Assembly (NCBI GenBank): GCA_002423545.1
Contig: DIWP01000002.1
Coordinates: 13,200 to 77,199, forward strand
Direction: 5' to 3'
DNA length: 64,000 nt
Source: Thermoleophilia bacterium UBA6103
GTDB taxonomy: Bacteria > Actinomycetota > Thermoleophilia > UBA2241
The notes beneath the pieces were generated by a model. The model saw only the letters and a list, made by a program, of their open reading frames with translations. It had not been told where the DNA came from and did not search any database. The translations under genes and the position numbers were made by a program. This document shows, piece after piece, positions 52,165-63,414 of this stretch (position 1 is the first letter of the stretch; each line of letters begins with the position of its first letter).

Positions 52165-54975
52165 TCAGAGCAGATCCGCGACACCGCCGCTGCGCAGTGC
52201 CGTTTCCACCCGCACGCGCCTCCTGGCTCCCAGATGAGGCCGCCCGGAACGCACGACGATCGAGTAGCCGTCGACGACGGCGACGGCGTCACGCGGGCTG
52301 TGCGGCAGTGTGTGCAGCAGCTCCACGTCGAGCTCCTGACCCTCCCGCACCGGCAGCCGCTGCCCCCGTACCGTGCCCAGCGGCCCGCTGCTGACGATCC
52401 GGAACGTGTCTACCGGAAGCTGCGCCGACCCCTCGAAGAAGAGCCGCTTGCCGTGCTGCCGCTCCAGGCGCTTCAGGCGCTCGGACTCCATCAGCTTATC
52501 GGCCACGTCTCGGCGCACCTCGATGAGCGCCGCCTCCCCGGCCGCCGCCGGCAGCGTGCGCACGAGCAGACGTTCCACATCGCGGACCATGCTCTCGGCG
52601 GTCAGCACCCGGGCCGTGCCGTTACAGGTCGGGCAGGTCACGGTCATCAGTCCCCGCGTACCGTTGGTGGTGCTCTGACGCGTCATCTCGACCAGACCCA
52701 ACGGCGAGATCTCCACCACGTAGGTCTTGGTCTTGTCTCTGGCGAGCGCACCCTCGAGCTTCTGCAGCACGGCCTCGCGGTTCTCGCGCCGCGCCATATC
52801 GATGAAGTCGATGACGATGATGCCGCCGATGTCGCGCAGCCGAAGCTGTCTGACGAGCTCCTCGGCAGCCTCCAGGTTGGTCCGTGTGATCGTCTCTTCG
52901 AGCCCCTTGCCGCCGGTGTATTTGCCGCTGTTGACGTCGACGACGGTGAGCGCCTCGGTGTGATCGATCACCAGGTTGCCGCCGCTGGGCAGCGGCGCCC
53001 GGCGGGCCAGCGTCGCATCTATGCCGTCCTCGACGCCGTACTCCTCGAAGAGTGGTTGATCGCCCTCGTGGAGGACGACACGGTCCACCAGCTGCGGAGC
53101 GACGCGTTCCAGATAGGCGACGACCCGCTTGCGGACCTTCGGTGAGTCGATGACGAACCGCGTGCACGCCTCATCGACCAGGTCGCGCGCCGCGGTCAGG
53201 GCCACATCGGCCTCTTCGTAGATCAGCGCCGGCGCCGCGGTCTTCCCGGCCTTGGTCTTGATCCTGGACCAGAGTCGAGACAGGTACTGCAGGTCGCGCC
53301 GCAGCTCTTCGAGGCCTTTGCCTTCGGCCACCGTGCGGACGATGAGGCCGGCGTTCCGCGGCCGCAGCTGCTTGCAGAGGTCGCGCAGCCGGTCGCGCTC
53401 GTCCTGATCGAGGCGTCGCGACACGCCCACGCCGCTGCCGCCGGGGACATACACCAGGTACCGTCCCGGCAGCGACACCCGGGTCGTGAGGCGGGCGCCC
53501 TTGCCCTTCATCGGGTCCTTGGTCACCTGGACCAGGATCTCCTGGCCGGATTGCAGAAGCTGCGTGATCCGCCGCGAGCGCTTGCCGCCCTCCTCGTCCG
53601 GCAGCGTGACCTCGTCGACGTGCAAGAAGCCGTTCTTCTCGAGACCGAAGTCGATGAACGAGGCGTCCATGCCCTTGAGCACGCTCTGCACGCGTGCCTG
53701 GTAGATGTTGCCGAGGATCGACGGGCGCTCCTGGCGCTGCAGATAGACGGCTGCCAGCCGCCCGTCTTCGACTACCGCCACGCGCAGGTCGCCAAGGTCC
53801 TCGCTGGCCAGCACGATCCGCTCGGAGAACTCAGCCGCCGCCGCTTTGGCCGCCGTCCGGCTGCGGCGCCGCGGACGGGGCGCCTCACCCTTGGTCGCCT
53901 GCTCGTCCGGCTCTTCGGCCGGCGCCAGAGCGCGGCGTCGTTTCTTCCTCTTCTTCTCCTCCGGGGCCGGCTCCGAGACCGTCTCGACGCTCGGCGTGCC
54001 GGTCTCCGCCTTGCCGGCGGGCGGCGCCTCGGGAGCCGGCTCCTCCGGCCGGGCGCCCTCATCCGCAGCCGCCTCGGCGAGCGGACCTTCAGCCTTTGCC
54101 TTCCTGCGCCGCCGCTTCTTCTTCCTTTCCTCCCCGGGCGGCTCCGGGGCCGTCTCGACGGCCTTGAGCCCGGAGTCCGGCTCGCTGCGCACCGGCTCGT
54201 CGGGAGGCGCTTCCTCCGGCCGGGCGCCCTCGTCCACAGCCGGACCATCTGTCTTCGCCTTTTTGCGCCGCCGACCACGGCGTGTGCGCGGCCGCCCGGA
54301 GCCGCTCGAGGCGTCGTCGGCCCGCGGAGTCGATTCGCCGGCACTCGCCTCGATCGACGTGTCACCGTCCTGCGGGCCTGCGGTCGCACCGTCTCCGGCC
54401 TCCGCCTCTTCCTGAGTCGCCGCTCTGCCGACCGCAGCGGCAGCCCGTGCCGGCGTGCCGCCCGGCGCTGCGGGCGCTCCACCTGCAGCGTCGGCGGCGG
54501 TCTGCGTCGGCTGCTCCTGCGACGCCTGCGCGGCGCCTCCGTCTTCGCCCGCCGGCCGGCTGCGGCGCCTGCGGCCGCGCCGCGACCGAGAACGCGCGGG
54601 AGCCTCCACCGACTCGCCGTCCGCGGCAGCTCGCGCCACCACGTCGGCGTCGCCGGCGGCGGTGGCGGGGCGGGCGACGCCGGTGCTCACGCCCCCGGAC
54701 CGGCGAGCATCGTCCGGTCGGTCGTGCGCTTCCTCCGCTGCGAAAGACTCGCCGTCGCCGGCGACCTCTGGAGTGGCCGGACGCCGTCGCCGGCCGCCGC
54801 GCCGGCCACGCGGTCGGCGCCGCCCTCCGGTGCTACCGTCGGCCTGCGCCGGCGACGCCGTCGGGGCTTCGCCCTCCACGCCCGCCGATCCCTCGGCACT
54901 CACCTGTCCGGCTTCGGGGTCGGTCCCCGGCTCGCCGGCGGGCGTCTCATCCTGCCTGCTGCGTCTTGCTGCCAT
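52165..54975 (-). CDS. rng: ribonuclease E/G with long disordered N-terminus
   Basis: Endoribonuclease for rRNA maturation and mRNA decay. The catalytic core starts near residue 380: S1 domain (GNIYQARVQSVLKGMDASFIDF in pieces), then the catalytic aspartates in VIDHTEALTVVDVNSGK and IIVIDFIDM, and a zinc-link cysteine pair in CPTCNG. A TRAM-like C-terminal segment follows (GQELDVELLHTLP). Residues 1-380 are a charged, low-complexity region with Arg/Lys clusters and imperfect tandem repeats. Total 936 residues. ATG 54975 has GGAGAG upstream. Confidence 0.94.
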   Translation of the reverse strand: MAARRSRQDETPAGEPGTDPEAGQVSAEGSAGVEGEAPTASPAQADGSTGGRRRPRGRRGGRRRRPATPEVAGDGESFAAEEAHDRPDDARRSGGVSTGVARPATAAGDADVVARAAADGESVEAPARSRSRRGRRRRSRPAGEDGGAAQASQEQPTQTAADAAGGAPAAPGGTPARAAAAVGRAATQEEAEAGDGATAGPQDGDTSIEASAGESTPRADDASSGSGRPRTRRGRRRKKAKTDGPAVDEGARPEEAPPDEPVRSEPDSGLKAVETAPEPPGEERKKKRRRRKAKAEGPLAEAAADEGARPEEPAPEAPPAGKAETGTPSVETVSEPAPEEKKRKKRRRALAPAEEPDEQATKGEAPRPRRRSRTAAKAAAAEFSERIVLASEDLGDLRVAVVEDGRLAAVYLQRQERPSILGNIYQARVQSVLKGMDASFIDFGLEKNGFLHVDEVTLPDEEGGKRSRRITQLLQSGQEILVQVTKDPMKGKGARLTTRVSLPGRYLVYVPGGSGVGVSRRLDQDERDRLRDLCKQLRPRNAGLIVRTVAEGKGLEELRRDLQYLSRLWSRIKTKAGKTAAPALIYEEADVALTAARDLVDEACTRFVIDSPKVRKRVVAYLERVAPQLVDRVVLHEGDQPLFEEYGVEDGIDATLARRAPLPSGGNLVIDHTEALTVVDVNSGKYTGGKGLEETITRTNLEAAEELVRQLRLRDIGGIIVIDFIDMARRENREAVLQKLEGALARDKTKTYVVEISPLGLVEMTRQSTTNGTRGLMTVTCPTCNGTARVLTAESMVRDVERLLVRTLPAAAGEAALIEVRRDVADKLMESERLKRLERQHGKRLFFEGSAQLPVDTFRIVSSGPLGTVRGQRLPVREGQELDVELLHTLPHSPRDAVAVVDGYSIVVRSGRPHLGARRRVRVETALRSGGVADLL
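53881..54300 (-). repeat. imperfect in-frame repeat of about 170 bases inside rng
   Basis: Three copies encode alternating Lys/Arg-rich patches (GRRRKKAK, KKRRRRKAK, KKRKKRRR) and acidic linkers (DEGARPEE, VETAPEP, VETVSEP). Copies start near 54300, 54130 and 53955 on the minus strand; the last is partial. Confidence 0.7.
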
Positions 54976-55734
54976 GTCTCTCCAGCCATTCTTGTGCGAG
55001 CCCGCGCGCGGCGAGCCCGGCGTACACGACTCCACACCGGGTGAGGTCGGCGTCCGGCGCCGTCCCCGCATCTGACCCGGCGATCACGTTCCGTCTCATC
55101 ACTTCCTCGAGCACCTCCGACGGCCGCGCCGCGCCGTGCGCCTCGTGCCGTACGCCGAACCACAGCTCGCAACCGTGCGCCGTACCCCTGACCTCGAACG
55201 CATCGATCGAGGTCCTCAAGTCGACGACGCGCGACCCCTTTGGGCCGTTGCGTTCGATCGGCACGCTCGACTCTCCCACAAAGCTCCTCACCGCGGCCGC
55301 CGTGGCGTCCTCCGGGACGCCCAGCGACCACCGATAGACCGCCAGCCTCGGCTGCAGTCGCACGCCGGGCGAGCACGGTTCCACGTCGAGAACCTCGATG
55401 CCCGGCGGTCCGGCAGCGTGCAGTGACGCCTGCCACCTTCCCGTCCTCGCACCGTTCTCCTTGGCGTCACGGTCGTCATCTCCTGCACAGCCCGCCACGA
55501 CATCGGCGACGGCCAGCTCCGCGACCGCGGCGGCGCCCACCGGCAACGGCAGGCCGACGGCCAGCCGTGGCTTGGGCCGCATGCCGGCGCTGAGCGCCAG
55601 ATCGAGGCCGGCCCGCGCGAACGTCCGCTGCAGCGCGCGGACGGTGTCGAGATGCGACAGGTAACGTCCCGGCCCGCCGCGGGCGAACGTAAGGAGTACA
55701 CGTTCCGACTTCGGCGCACCGGATCCAGGATCGC

Positions 55735-55738
<4 letters not shown>
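54947..55738 (-). CDS. TIGR03936-type radical SAM-associated protein (DUF2344)
   Basis: The 263-residue product contains LTFARGGPGRYLSHLDTVRALQRTF, the signature of DUF2344, a small domain that accompanies TIGR03960 radical SAM proteins. Start GTG 55738 has GGGAGGGGG upstream and overlaps the radical SAM stop by 4 bases. The 3' end overlaps rng by 29 bases. No enzymatic function is established for the family; the fixed neighbour suggests a partner subunit or substrate adapter. Confidence 0.88.
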
Positions 55739-57531
<1,793 letters not shown>

Positions 57532-58577
57532 GAGTGCTGATCCTTGTCAGAGGCTCGTCGTGAGCCTCGTTGGTGACATCCGATGGGTCCCCCGCCGCGG
57601 TGTCACGGCGGCGGCCCAGACAATCGGCGAGCAGCCCGGCGACCGGCGCCGGCAGCCGCTGCTCAAGCGCCTCCGGGAGCTCGATGTCGATGTCTCCGAG
57701 CGCGCCGGCGGCGCCGCTCTGGTAGAAGGCCACGGCAGCCCGCCCGAGCGCGATCGTGCCGCCGTACCCGATGGCGCCTTTCAACGCCCAGCCGGCGACC
57801 GGCACGAACCGCAGTCCTTGATGGGCGAGTGCGCGCAGGCCCAGACCGGCGCCGACGACGGCCATGATCTCCGGCGCCCGGGAGGGTTCCACACCCCTGC
57901 CGTAGGCCGCCCCGATACGCAGCACCATGCGGACCTGGTTCAGGGTCATGACCGGCATGTCGGCGCCGGGTATGAACACGAGAGCCCCGATGAGGGCGTT
58001 CTCCAGCGCCGTACGGCGGATGAGCCTGGCGATGACTGCCGGCCGCACCCACGGCAGCCCGGCCGCCAGGCCCGGCCCCCGCTCACCGGCCGCATGGGCG
58101 ACGGCATCTGCCAGGCGCGAGTGCTCCAGCGCCCGGCCGGGCTCGAAGACCTCCAACTCCGTGCTGAACGCCCCTGCCTCGAGGGCGGCGCGTGCCGCCG
58201 GTCCGGCTGCTGCGCTGGGCAGGGCCACGACGACGCCGGCGCGCACGCCGTGTGCCTCGTCGAGGACCGCCCGCAGCTGCTCTGGCGACAGACCTTCGGC
58301 GCAGATCATGACGAGGTCGTCGTCTCGCACCGCCAGATGCGGCGTCCCGACGCCGATGTCCACCACATCGACCTGCGGTGAGACCACGGACGACGCGTCC
58401 GAAGCGTTCATCACCGATGCCGACAGGGTCCGCAGCGCCGGCCCGCGCCCTACCACCGACAGGTGCACGGAGACGTCGGACCGCCGGCGCTCGCTACGCG
58501 CCGTCTTGACGATCCGCTTCACGCTCAGATTCTTGCTGCTCGCCGTGCGGGGCACGTCGGTCCTCCCTCTTCGCGAC

Positions 58578-59726
58578 TCATTCCAGCGCGACCCTGGCGC
58601 GGACCGCGAACGCCTCGCTGCCGCGGATGTGGATGCTCTGCAGCAGGCCCACGAGCATGAGGTTGGTGATCATCGCCGCGCCGCCGTAGCTGAGGAAGGG
58701 GAGCGGGATGCCGGTCACCGGCATGATACCGAGCGCCATACCCATGTTGACAAGCAACTGATACAGAAAGACCGTCGCGATACCGCCGGCCATGACGCTG
58801 CCGTACATGTCCCGCGCCAGTGTCGCCGCGCGCAGGGCACGCCACAGGAAGAGCGCGTAGAGCACCAGCAGTCCGACCGCTCCGGCGAAGCCCCATCGTT
58901 CGCCGACCACGGCGAAGATGAAGTCGGTGTGATGTTCGGGCAGGAAGGCAAGCTGGGTCTGGGTAGCAAGGTCGCCGCGCCCCGAAAAGCCGCCTGAGCC
59001 GACCGCTATCATCGCCTGCCGCACGTTGTAGCCGGCCGATGCCGGATCGACGCTCTTGTCCATGAAGACGGTCAGCCTGTCGATCTGGTAGTCGTTGAGG
59101 ACCTGCAGCCCCAGCATGGGCAGTACCTGGAGGACCATCACCGCCACTACGATGACGGCGGCCGCGATGGCGACCAGGTGCTTCCAGTCGGTGCCGAAGA
59201 AGAACAGCAGGCCCAGCCCCAGAACGCCGATGACGGTGGCAGTGCCCAGGTCGGGCTCGAGAAAGACGAGCGCGGCCGGCAGCAGCACGTAGCCGAGGGC
59301 CACCAGCGTGAGCCGCCACGAGTCGCGGGCGTCCAGCCGATCGACGAGGAAGGCGGCCATGGCCACGCAGATGACGAAGATGGCCAGCTGCGACGGCTGG
59401 AAGTCGAAGAACCCGAGCGGGATCCAGCGCCGCGAGCCACGCGTGATGGGCCCCAGGACGAAGACGAGGGCGATCGACGCCAGCGCGAACCCGTACAGCG
59501 CCCACTGCCAGCGCCGCAGGCGCTCGTAGTCGAGCACGGCCAGCACGACCATGACGGCGAGCCCCACACCCGCGTAGATGAGCTGACGGAAGGCCCAATG
59601 CCAGGGATCGCCGGGAACGTCGAGCTCGGTCGCCGCATAGACCATGAGGACGCCGTAGGTGAGCAGTCCGAGGGTGGCCAGGAGAAGCACCCAGTCAAGA
59701 CGCCGCAGCAGCTCGCGCAGATCCAT
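58578..59726 (-). CDS. rodA: rod-shape SEDS glycosyltransferase RodA
   Basis: Polymerises lipid II for elongation together with PBP2. The 382-residue protein has about ten membrane segments and the SEDS landmarks ITRGSRRWIPLGFF, FLEPDLGTA, VAVGSGGFSGRG, the periplasmic loop LPEHHTDFIFAVVGE, and GIPLPFLSYGG. ATG 59726 (AGGTG just upstream) is preferred to GTG 59732. It follows mrdA by a few bases. Confidence 0.96.
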   Translation of the reverse strand: MDLRELLRRLDWVLLLATLGLLTYGVLMVYAATELDVPGDPWHWAFRQLIYAGVGLAVMVVLAVLDYERLRRWQWALYGFALASIALVFVLGPITRGSRRWIPLGFFDFQPSQLAIFVICVAMAAFLVDRLDARDSWRLTLVALGYVLLPAALVFLEPDLGTATVIGVLGLGLLFFFGTDWKHLVAIAAAVIVVAVMVLQVLPMLGLQVLNDYQIDRLTVFMDKSVDPASAGYNVRQAMIAVGSGGFSGRGDLATQTQLAFLPEHHTDFIFAVVGERWGFAGAVGLLVLYALFLWRALRAATLARDMYGSVMAGGIATVFLYQLLVNMGMALGIMPVTGIPLPFLSYGGAAMITNLMLVGLLQSIHIRGSEAFAVRARVALE

Positions 59727-59736
59727 CGTCACCTGC

Positions 59737-61947
59737 TCAGTCGGTCGGGGCGCCGCTGAAGTCGCCCGACTGCAGGTCGAACAGGGCGTCGTAGATGAGG
59801 CGGGCGGCCGGAGCGGCGGTGGAGCCGCCGTGTCCGCCCTCTTCGATCAACACGACGACGACGTACTGCTTCTCGCCCTCGGCCGGCTGCTGCGGTGCGA
59901 AGCTGGCATACCAGGCATAGTCGTCCTTGCCGAAGACTTCGCCGGTCCCGGTCTTGCCGCAGACGGCCACCGGGTAGCCGCCGAACACACCCACGGATGT
60001 ACCGACCGGAGACGCCGCCGCCTGGCGCAGCGCCGCCTGCACGACCTTGATGCTCTGCTGCGAAGCACCGCTGCGCCGCGGCTCAGGTGCCCGGAGCTCC
60101 TGGACCGTCTGGCCGGACGCGTCGACGACGCGCAGGCCGGCGTGCGGAGTGACGATCTGGCCGCCGTTGGCGATCGCCGCGTAGGTCACGGCCATCTGCA
60201 GCGGCGTGACCCCCAGGTCGCCCTGTCCGATCGCCAGGTTGACCGAGTTACCGGGCTTCCAGAGCACGTCGGTGGGGTCGGACGAATCGGCAAAGCGCTC
60301 GCGACGCCACTCCGGCGTCGGCACCAGCCCTTCGATCTCTCCCGGGACGTCGATGCCGGTCTTCTTGCCCAGACCCAGACGCCGCGACCAGTCGGCCAGC
60401 TCGGTCCCCTTGCGCCCGTAGAATGCCAGGCCGATGTTGTAGAAGTAGACGTCGCACGACTGGGCGATGGCCCCGGTGAGGTCGAGCCTGCCGTGACCGT
60501 CCGGATGCACCCAGCATTTCCATGTGAGGCCGTGGGTGGTGAAGTCACCCTCGCAGGGGAAGGTCGTGTAGGGAGTGATGACGCCGGACTCGAGCGCCGC
60601 GATCGCGTCGACGACCTTGAACGTCGAGGCGGCCGGGTACGAGGCCTGGATGGCGCGGTCGAAGAACGGCTTGTTGGCAGACGCCGTGAAGTACTTGTCG
60701 TGCTCCTCGTCGGAGATGCCGCCGCTCCAGACGCCCGGCTCGAACGTCGGATAGCTCGCCAGGGCGATGATCTCGCCGTTGGCGGCGTCCATGACCACGG
60801 CGGCGCCGCCGTTGGCCGACCAGAAATCCTCGCGATGAGCCTGCTCCAGGGCGCGGACCAGGGCCTGCTCGGCCGCCTTCTGGATGCGCTGGTCGATGGT
60901 CAGCACGAGGCTGTCTCCGGTCTGCGGCAGCTCGCCGCCCGGCACCGTCTTCTTCGGCCGGCCCAGCGAGTCGACCTCCACCTTCGCCGTGCCGTCGGTG
61001 CCGCGCAGCCACTCGTCGTAGGTGTACTCGACGCCGCCCTGACCGATCACGTCGCCGGAGCGTCTGCGGCGCCACGTGTCTTCTTCGAGCTGCTCGGCCG
61101 TGATCTGGCCGACGGTGCCGAGAAGATGCGCGGCGAGAGTGCCCTGCGGATAGCCGCGCTCAAACCCTTTGCGGACCTCGACGCCGGGCAGCGACGGCGC
61201 CCGTTCGCGCAGGTCAATGGCGAGCCGCTTGCTGATGCCCTTCTTGATGATCGCGAGGTCGTAGGCGTACCCGGTACGCTTGTGGACCGCCTTCTCGACC
61301 CAGCCGGCGACCTTCTCCTCGGAGACGCTGAGCGTCTCCGACAACTGAGCAGTCACGTCGGCACGGTCTTCCTCCGCCACGTACACCGACGGCAGCGCCG
61401 CCTTGAGCACCGCCCCCGTGGCCTCGCCGCTGCCGCGGGCGACCTCGGCGACCAGGTCCGCCAGCCGTTCCGTCGGGATCTCCATGGACCGCAGGGCCCG
61501 CGCCAGCACCTCGCCGGGCGGCATGCGCAGGACGCTCGAAAGCTCTACGATGACGCCCGCCAGGTCGTCCTGGGGCACGTCCATCGGCCGGATGCCGACC
61601 ACCAGCGACGGCTTGTTGGTCACCAGGATCTTGCCTTCGCGGTCCATGATAAGTCCGCGACGCGCCTCGAGCTTGACCGAGCGCAGACGGTTGTCGTTGG
61701 CGGCGGCGACGTACTGCTGGCCGGAGAGGATCTGCAGGAACCACAGCCTGAAGAGAAGCACGGAGAAGACCAGCACCGCGACGCCGGCCAGGATGAGCAC
61801 GCGGCGACCCACCGATGGCAGCTCGGTCACCGGCCGATCACGCCGTCCCAGACGCTGTACCCGGAAGGCGCTGTCCTTGCGCCCCAGCAGCGGACTGCTG
61901 GTCGGCAGGCCCGCGCCGTGCTGCCACCGTCCGCGCCGCCTACTCAC
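59737..61947 (-). CDS. mrdA: penicillin-binding protein 2 (elongasome transpeptidase)
   Basis: Class B PBP cross-linking peptidoglycan with RodA. One membrane segment (VLILAGVAVLVFSVLLF) follows a basic cytoplasmic tail. The pedestal domain leads to the transpeptidase motifs: SxxK as ASTFKV (near residue 440), SxN-like SCDVYFY, and KTGTG near residue 670. Length 736. GTG 61947 overlaps mreD by 8 bases, with GGAGGGGG upstream. Confidence 0.95.
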   Translation of the reverse strand: MSRRRGRWQHGAGLPTSSPLLGRKDSAFRVQRLGRRDRPVTELPSVGRRVLILAGVAVLVFSVLLFRLWFLQILSGQQYVAAANDNRLRSVKLEARRGLIMDREGKILVTNKPSLVVGIRPMDVPQDDLAGVIVELSSVLRMPPGEVLARALRSMEIPTERLADLVAEVARGSGEATGAVLKAALPSVYVAEEDRADVTAQLSETLSVSEEKVAGWVEKAVHKRTGYAYDLAIIKKGISKRLAIDLRERAPSLPGVEVRKGFERGYPQGTLAAHLLGTVGQITAEQLEEDTWRRRRSGDVIGQGGVEYTYDEWLRGTDGTAKVEVDSLGRPKKTVPGGELPQTGDSLVLTIDQRIQKAAEQALVRALEQAHREDFWSANGGAAVVMDAANGEIIALASYPTFEPGVWSGGISDEEHDKYFTASANKPFFDRAIQASYPAASTFKVVDAIAALESGVITPYTTFPCEGDFTTHGLTWKCWVHPDGHGRLDLTGAIAQSCDVYFYNIGLAFYGRKGTELADWSRRLGLGKKTGIDVPGEIEGLVPTPEWRRERFADSSDPTDVLWKPGNSVNLAIGQGDLGVTPLQMAVTYAAIANGGQIVTPHAGLRVVDASGQTVQELRAPEPRRSGASQQSIKVVQAALRQAAASPVGTSVGVFGGYPVAVCGKTGTGEVFGKDDYAWYASFAPQQPAEGEKQYVVVVLIEEGGHGGSTAAPAARLIYDALFDLQSGDFSGAPTD

Positions 61948-62545
61948 GACCGTAGACCCCCTCCCGCAGCCACAGCCGGGTGAGGAGGTAGATCGGTGCC
62001 GCCAGCAGGCCGTTGAGCACCAGGCTGGGCAGGAAGATGCGCGTGACGACGAATCCCACCGGTGTCTGCCGCTCGAGAAGGAACTGCATGACCACGGTCA
62101 GGAACTGGGCGACAGTCGTCCCGGCCACCACGGCCAGCACCGGCGTCCAGCCGGACATGACGTCGGCCGTCTCGGCGTAGCGCCCCGAGAAGTAGCCCAC
62201 GACCACCAGGACCAGGCTGCTGAGACCGAGCGGACCGAACAGCGAGATGGCGACGCCGACGCCGACGATGAACCCGAACAGGGCCCCGATCTCCGAGCCG
62301 CGCAGGAGACCGACCGAGACGACGGCCAGCAGAGCGAAGTCCGGGCTGGCGCCGAGCACGCGGATGTGCGACGCCACGGTCGTCTGGACGAGGATGGTGA
62401 TGATGAGCATGGCGGCCAGGCGTCCGAGCTCGATGGCGACGTCGCGACCGGTCCGCAGCTCGGCCGCCGGCGCCGGCCCGCGCCGGCGCCGGCTGCTGCT
62501 GACCTGGACTCGTCCGAGCCCCCCGCTGCCGTTTCCGGTGCCCAT
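61940..62545 (-). CDS. mreD: rod shape-determining protein MreD
   Basis: The 201-residue membrane protein has about five hydrophobic helices (LGRLAAMLIITILVQTTVA; LGLSSLVLVVVGYFSGR). The basic, low-complexity N-terminus (about 30 residues) precedes the first helix. ATG 62545 overlaps the mreC stop by one base (TGATG). Assignment rests on context as much as sequence. Confidence 0.88.
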   Translation of the reverse strand: MGTGNGSGGLGRVQVSSSRRRRGPAPAAELRTGRDVAIELGRLAAMLIITILVQTTVASHIRVLGASPDFALLAVVSVGLLRGSEIGALFGFIVGVGVAISLFGPLGLSSLVLVVVGYFSGRYAETADVMSGWTPVLAVVAGTTVAQFLTVVMQFLLERQTPVGFVVTRIFLPSLVLNGLLAAPIYLLTRLWLREGVYGRE

Positions 62546-63384
62546 CACTGTCGCACCACCAGGACCCACTCCAGCTTCTTGAAGTCCACCAGCGGCTTGA
62601 CGGCGATGCTCTGGTACAGCTCCACCGCCTGCTTGCCGACGTCGTCGACGACGCCGATGGGGATGCCGCGCACCCGCAGGGTCCGCGAGGCCCCGGAAGT
62701 GACGATGATCTGGCCGCGCTCGATCTTCTCCGATCTGTCGACGAGGTCCATGGTCATGTCGCCGGTGATGCTGCCGACGACCACGCCGCGGGCCTCGTTC
62801 GGCAGGATCTCGGCGCCCACGGCGCTCTTCTGGTCGGTGAGCAGCGTCACCTGCGCCGCGTGCGACGAGACGGCTGTGACGCGTCCCACGAGGCCACGCT
62901 GCTCGTTGACGACCGGGTCGTAGAGGGCCACGCCCTTGCTCGAGCCGGAGTTGATGGTGACGGTGGAATACCAGGCCTCGGTGGAGCGGGCGACGATGCG
63001 CGCCGGGACCAGCTCGACGCCGTCGGGGAAGACCTTGTCCTCGTCTTCCATCACGATCTGCAGGCCCTGCAGCCGCTGGTACTCGCGCAACTGCTTGAGC
63101 TGCCGCGCCGTGAGCGCCTGGAGCTTGGCGACCTCTTTCCGCAGCCGTGTGTTCTCCGACTGCGCCGTGAAGAGGTCGCCGACCCAGTTCCAGGCATCCT
63201 GGAACGGCTCGATGATGGTCGAGGCGCCGGACTGCAGCGGAGAGAGCAGCCTGAGGCCGGCTCGCTGGACCCGATGCGCCGGCCCGCCCTCCGACTCGCG
63301 GAAGTAGAGCGTAAGCATCGCCAGCGAAAGCACCAGCAGGGCGGCGACCAGAAGGCGCCGCCAGAGTGCACGTTTGCGCTTCAC
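62545..63384 (-). CDS. mreC: rod shape-determining protein MreC
   Basis: Single-pass protein linking MreB to PBP2. A membrane segment (LLVAALLVLSLAMLTLYF) is followed by a coiled coil (about residues 70-105) and the MreC beta domain: ARIVARSTEAWYSTVTINSG, VNEQRGLVGRVT, TSGASRTLRVRGIPIG. Length 279. 30 bases separate it from mreB. Confidence 0.95.
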   Translation of the reverse strand: MKRKRALWRRLLVAALLVLSLAMLTLYFRESEGGPAHRVQRAGLRLLSPLQSGASTIIEPFQDAWNWVGDLFTAQSENTRLRKEVAKLQALTARQLKQLREYQRLQGLQIVMEDEDKVFPDGVELVPARIVARSTEAWYSTVTINSGSSKGVALYDPVVNEQRGLVGRVTAVSSHAAQVTLLTDQKSAVGAEILPNEARGVVVGSITGDMTMDLVDRSEKIERGQIIVTSGASRTLRVRGIPIGVVDDVGKQAVELYQSIAVKPLVDFKKLEWVLVVRQ

Positions 63385-63414
63385 AGGATATGGGCGATGT
63401 GCGTACGCACCAGG

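Noticed and set aside
59659..61983. 774-codon open frame on the plus strand
   Set aside because: Antisense to mrdA/rodA, whose motifs are unmistakable; composition is that of a GC shadow frame.
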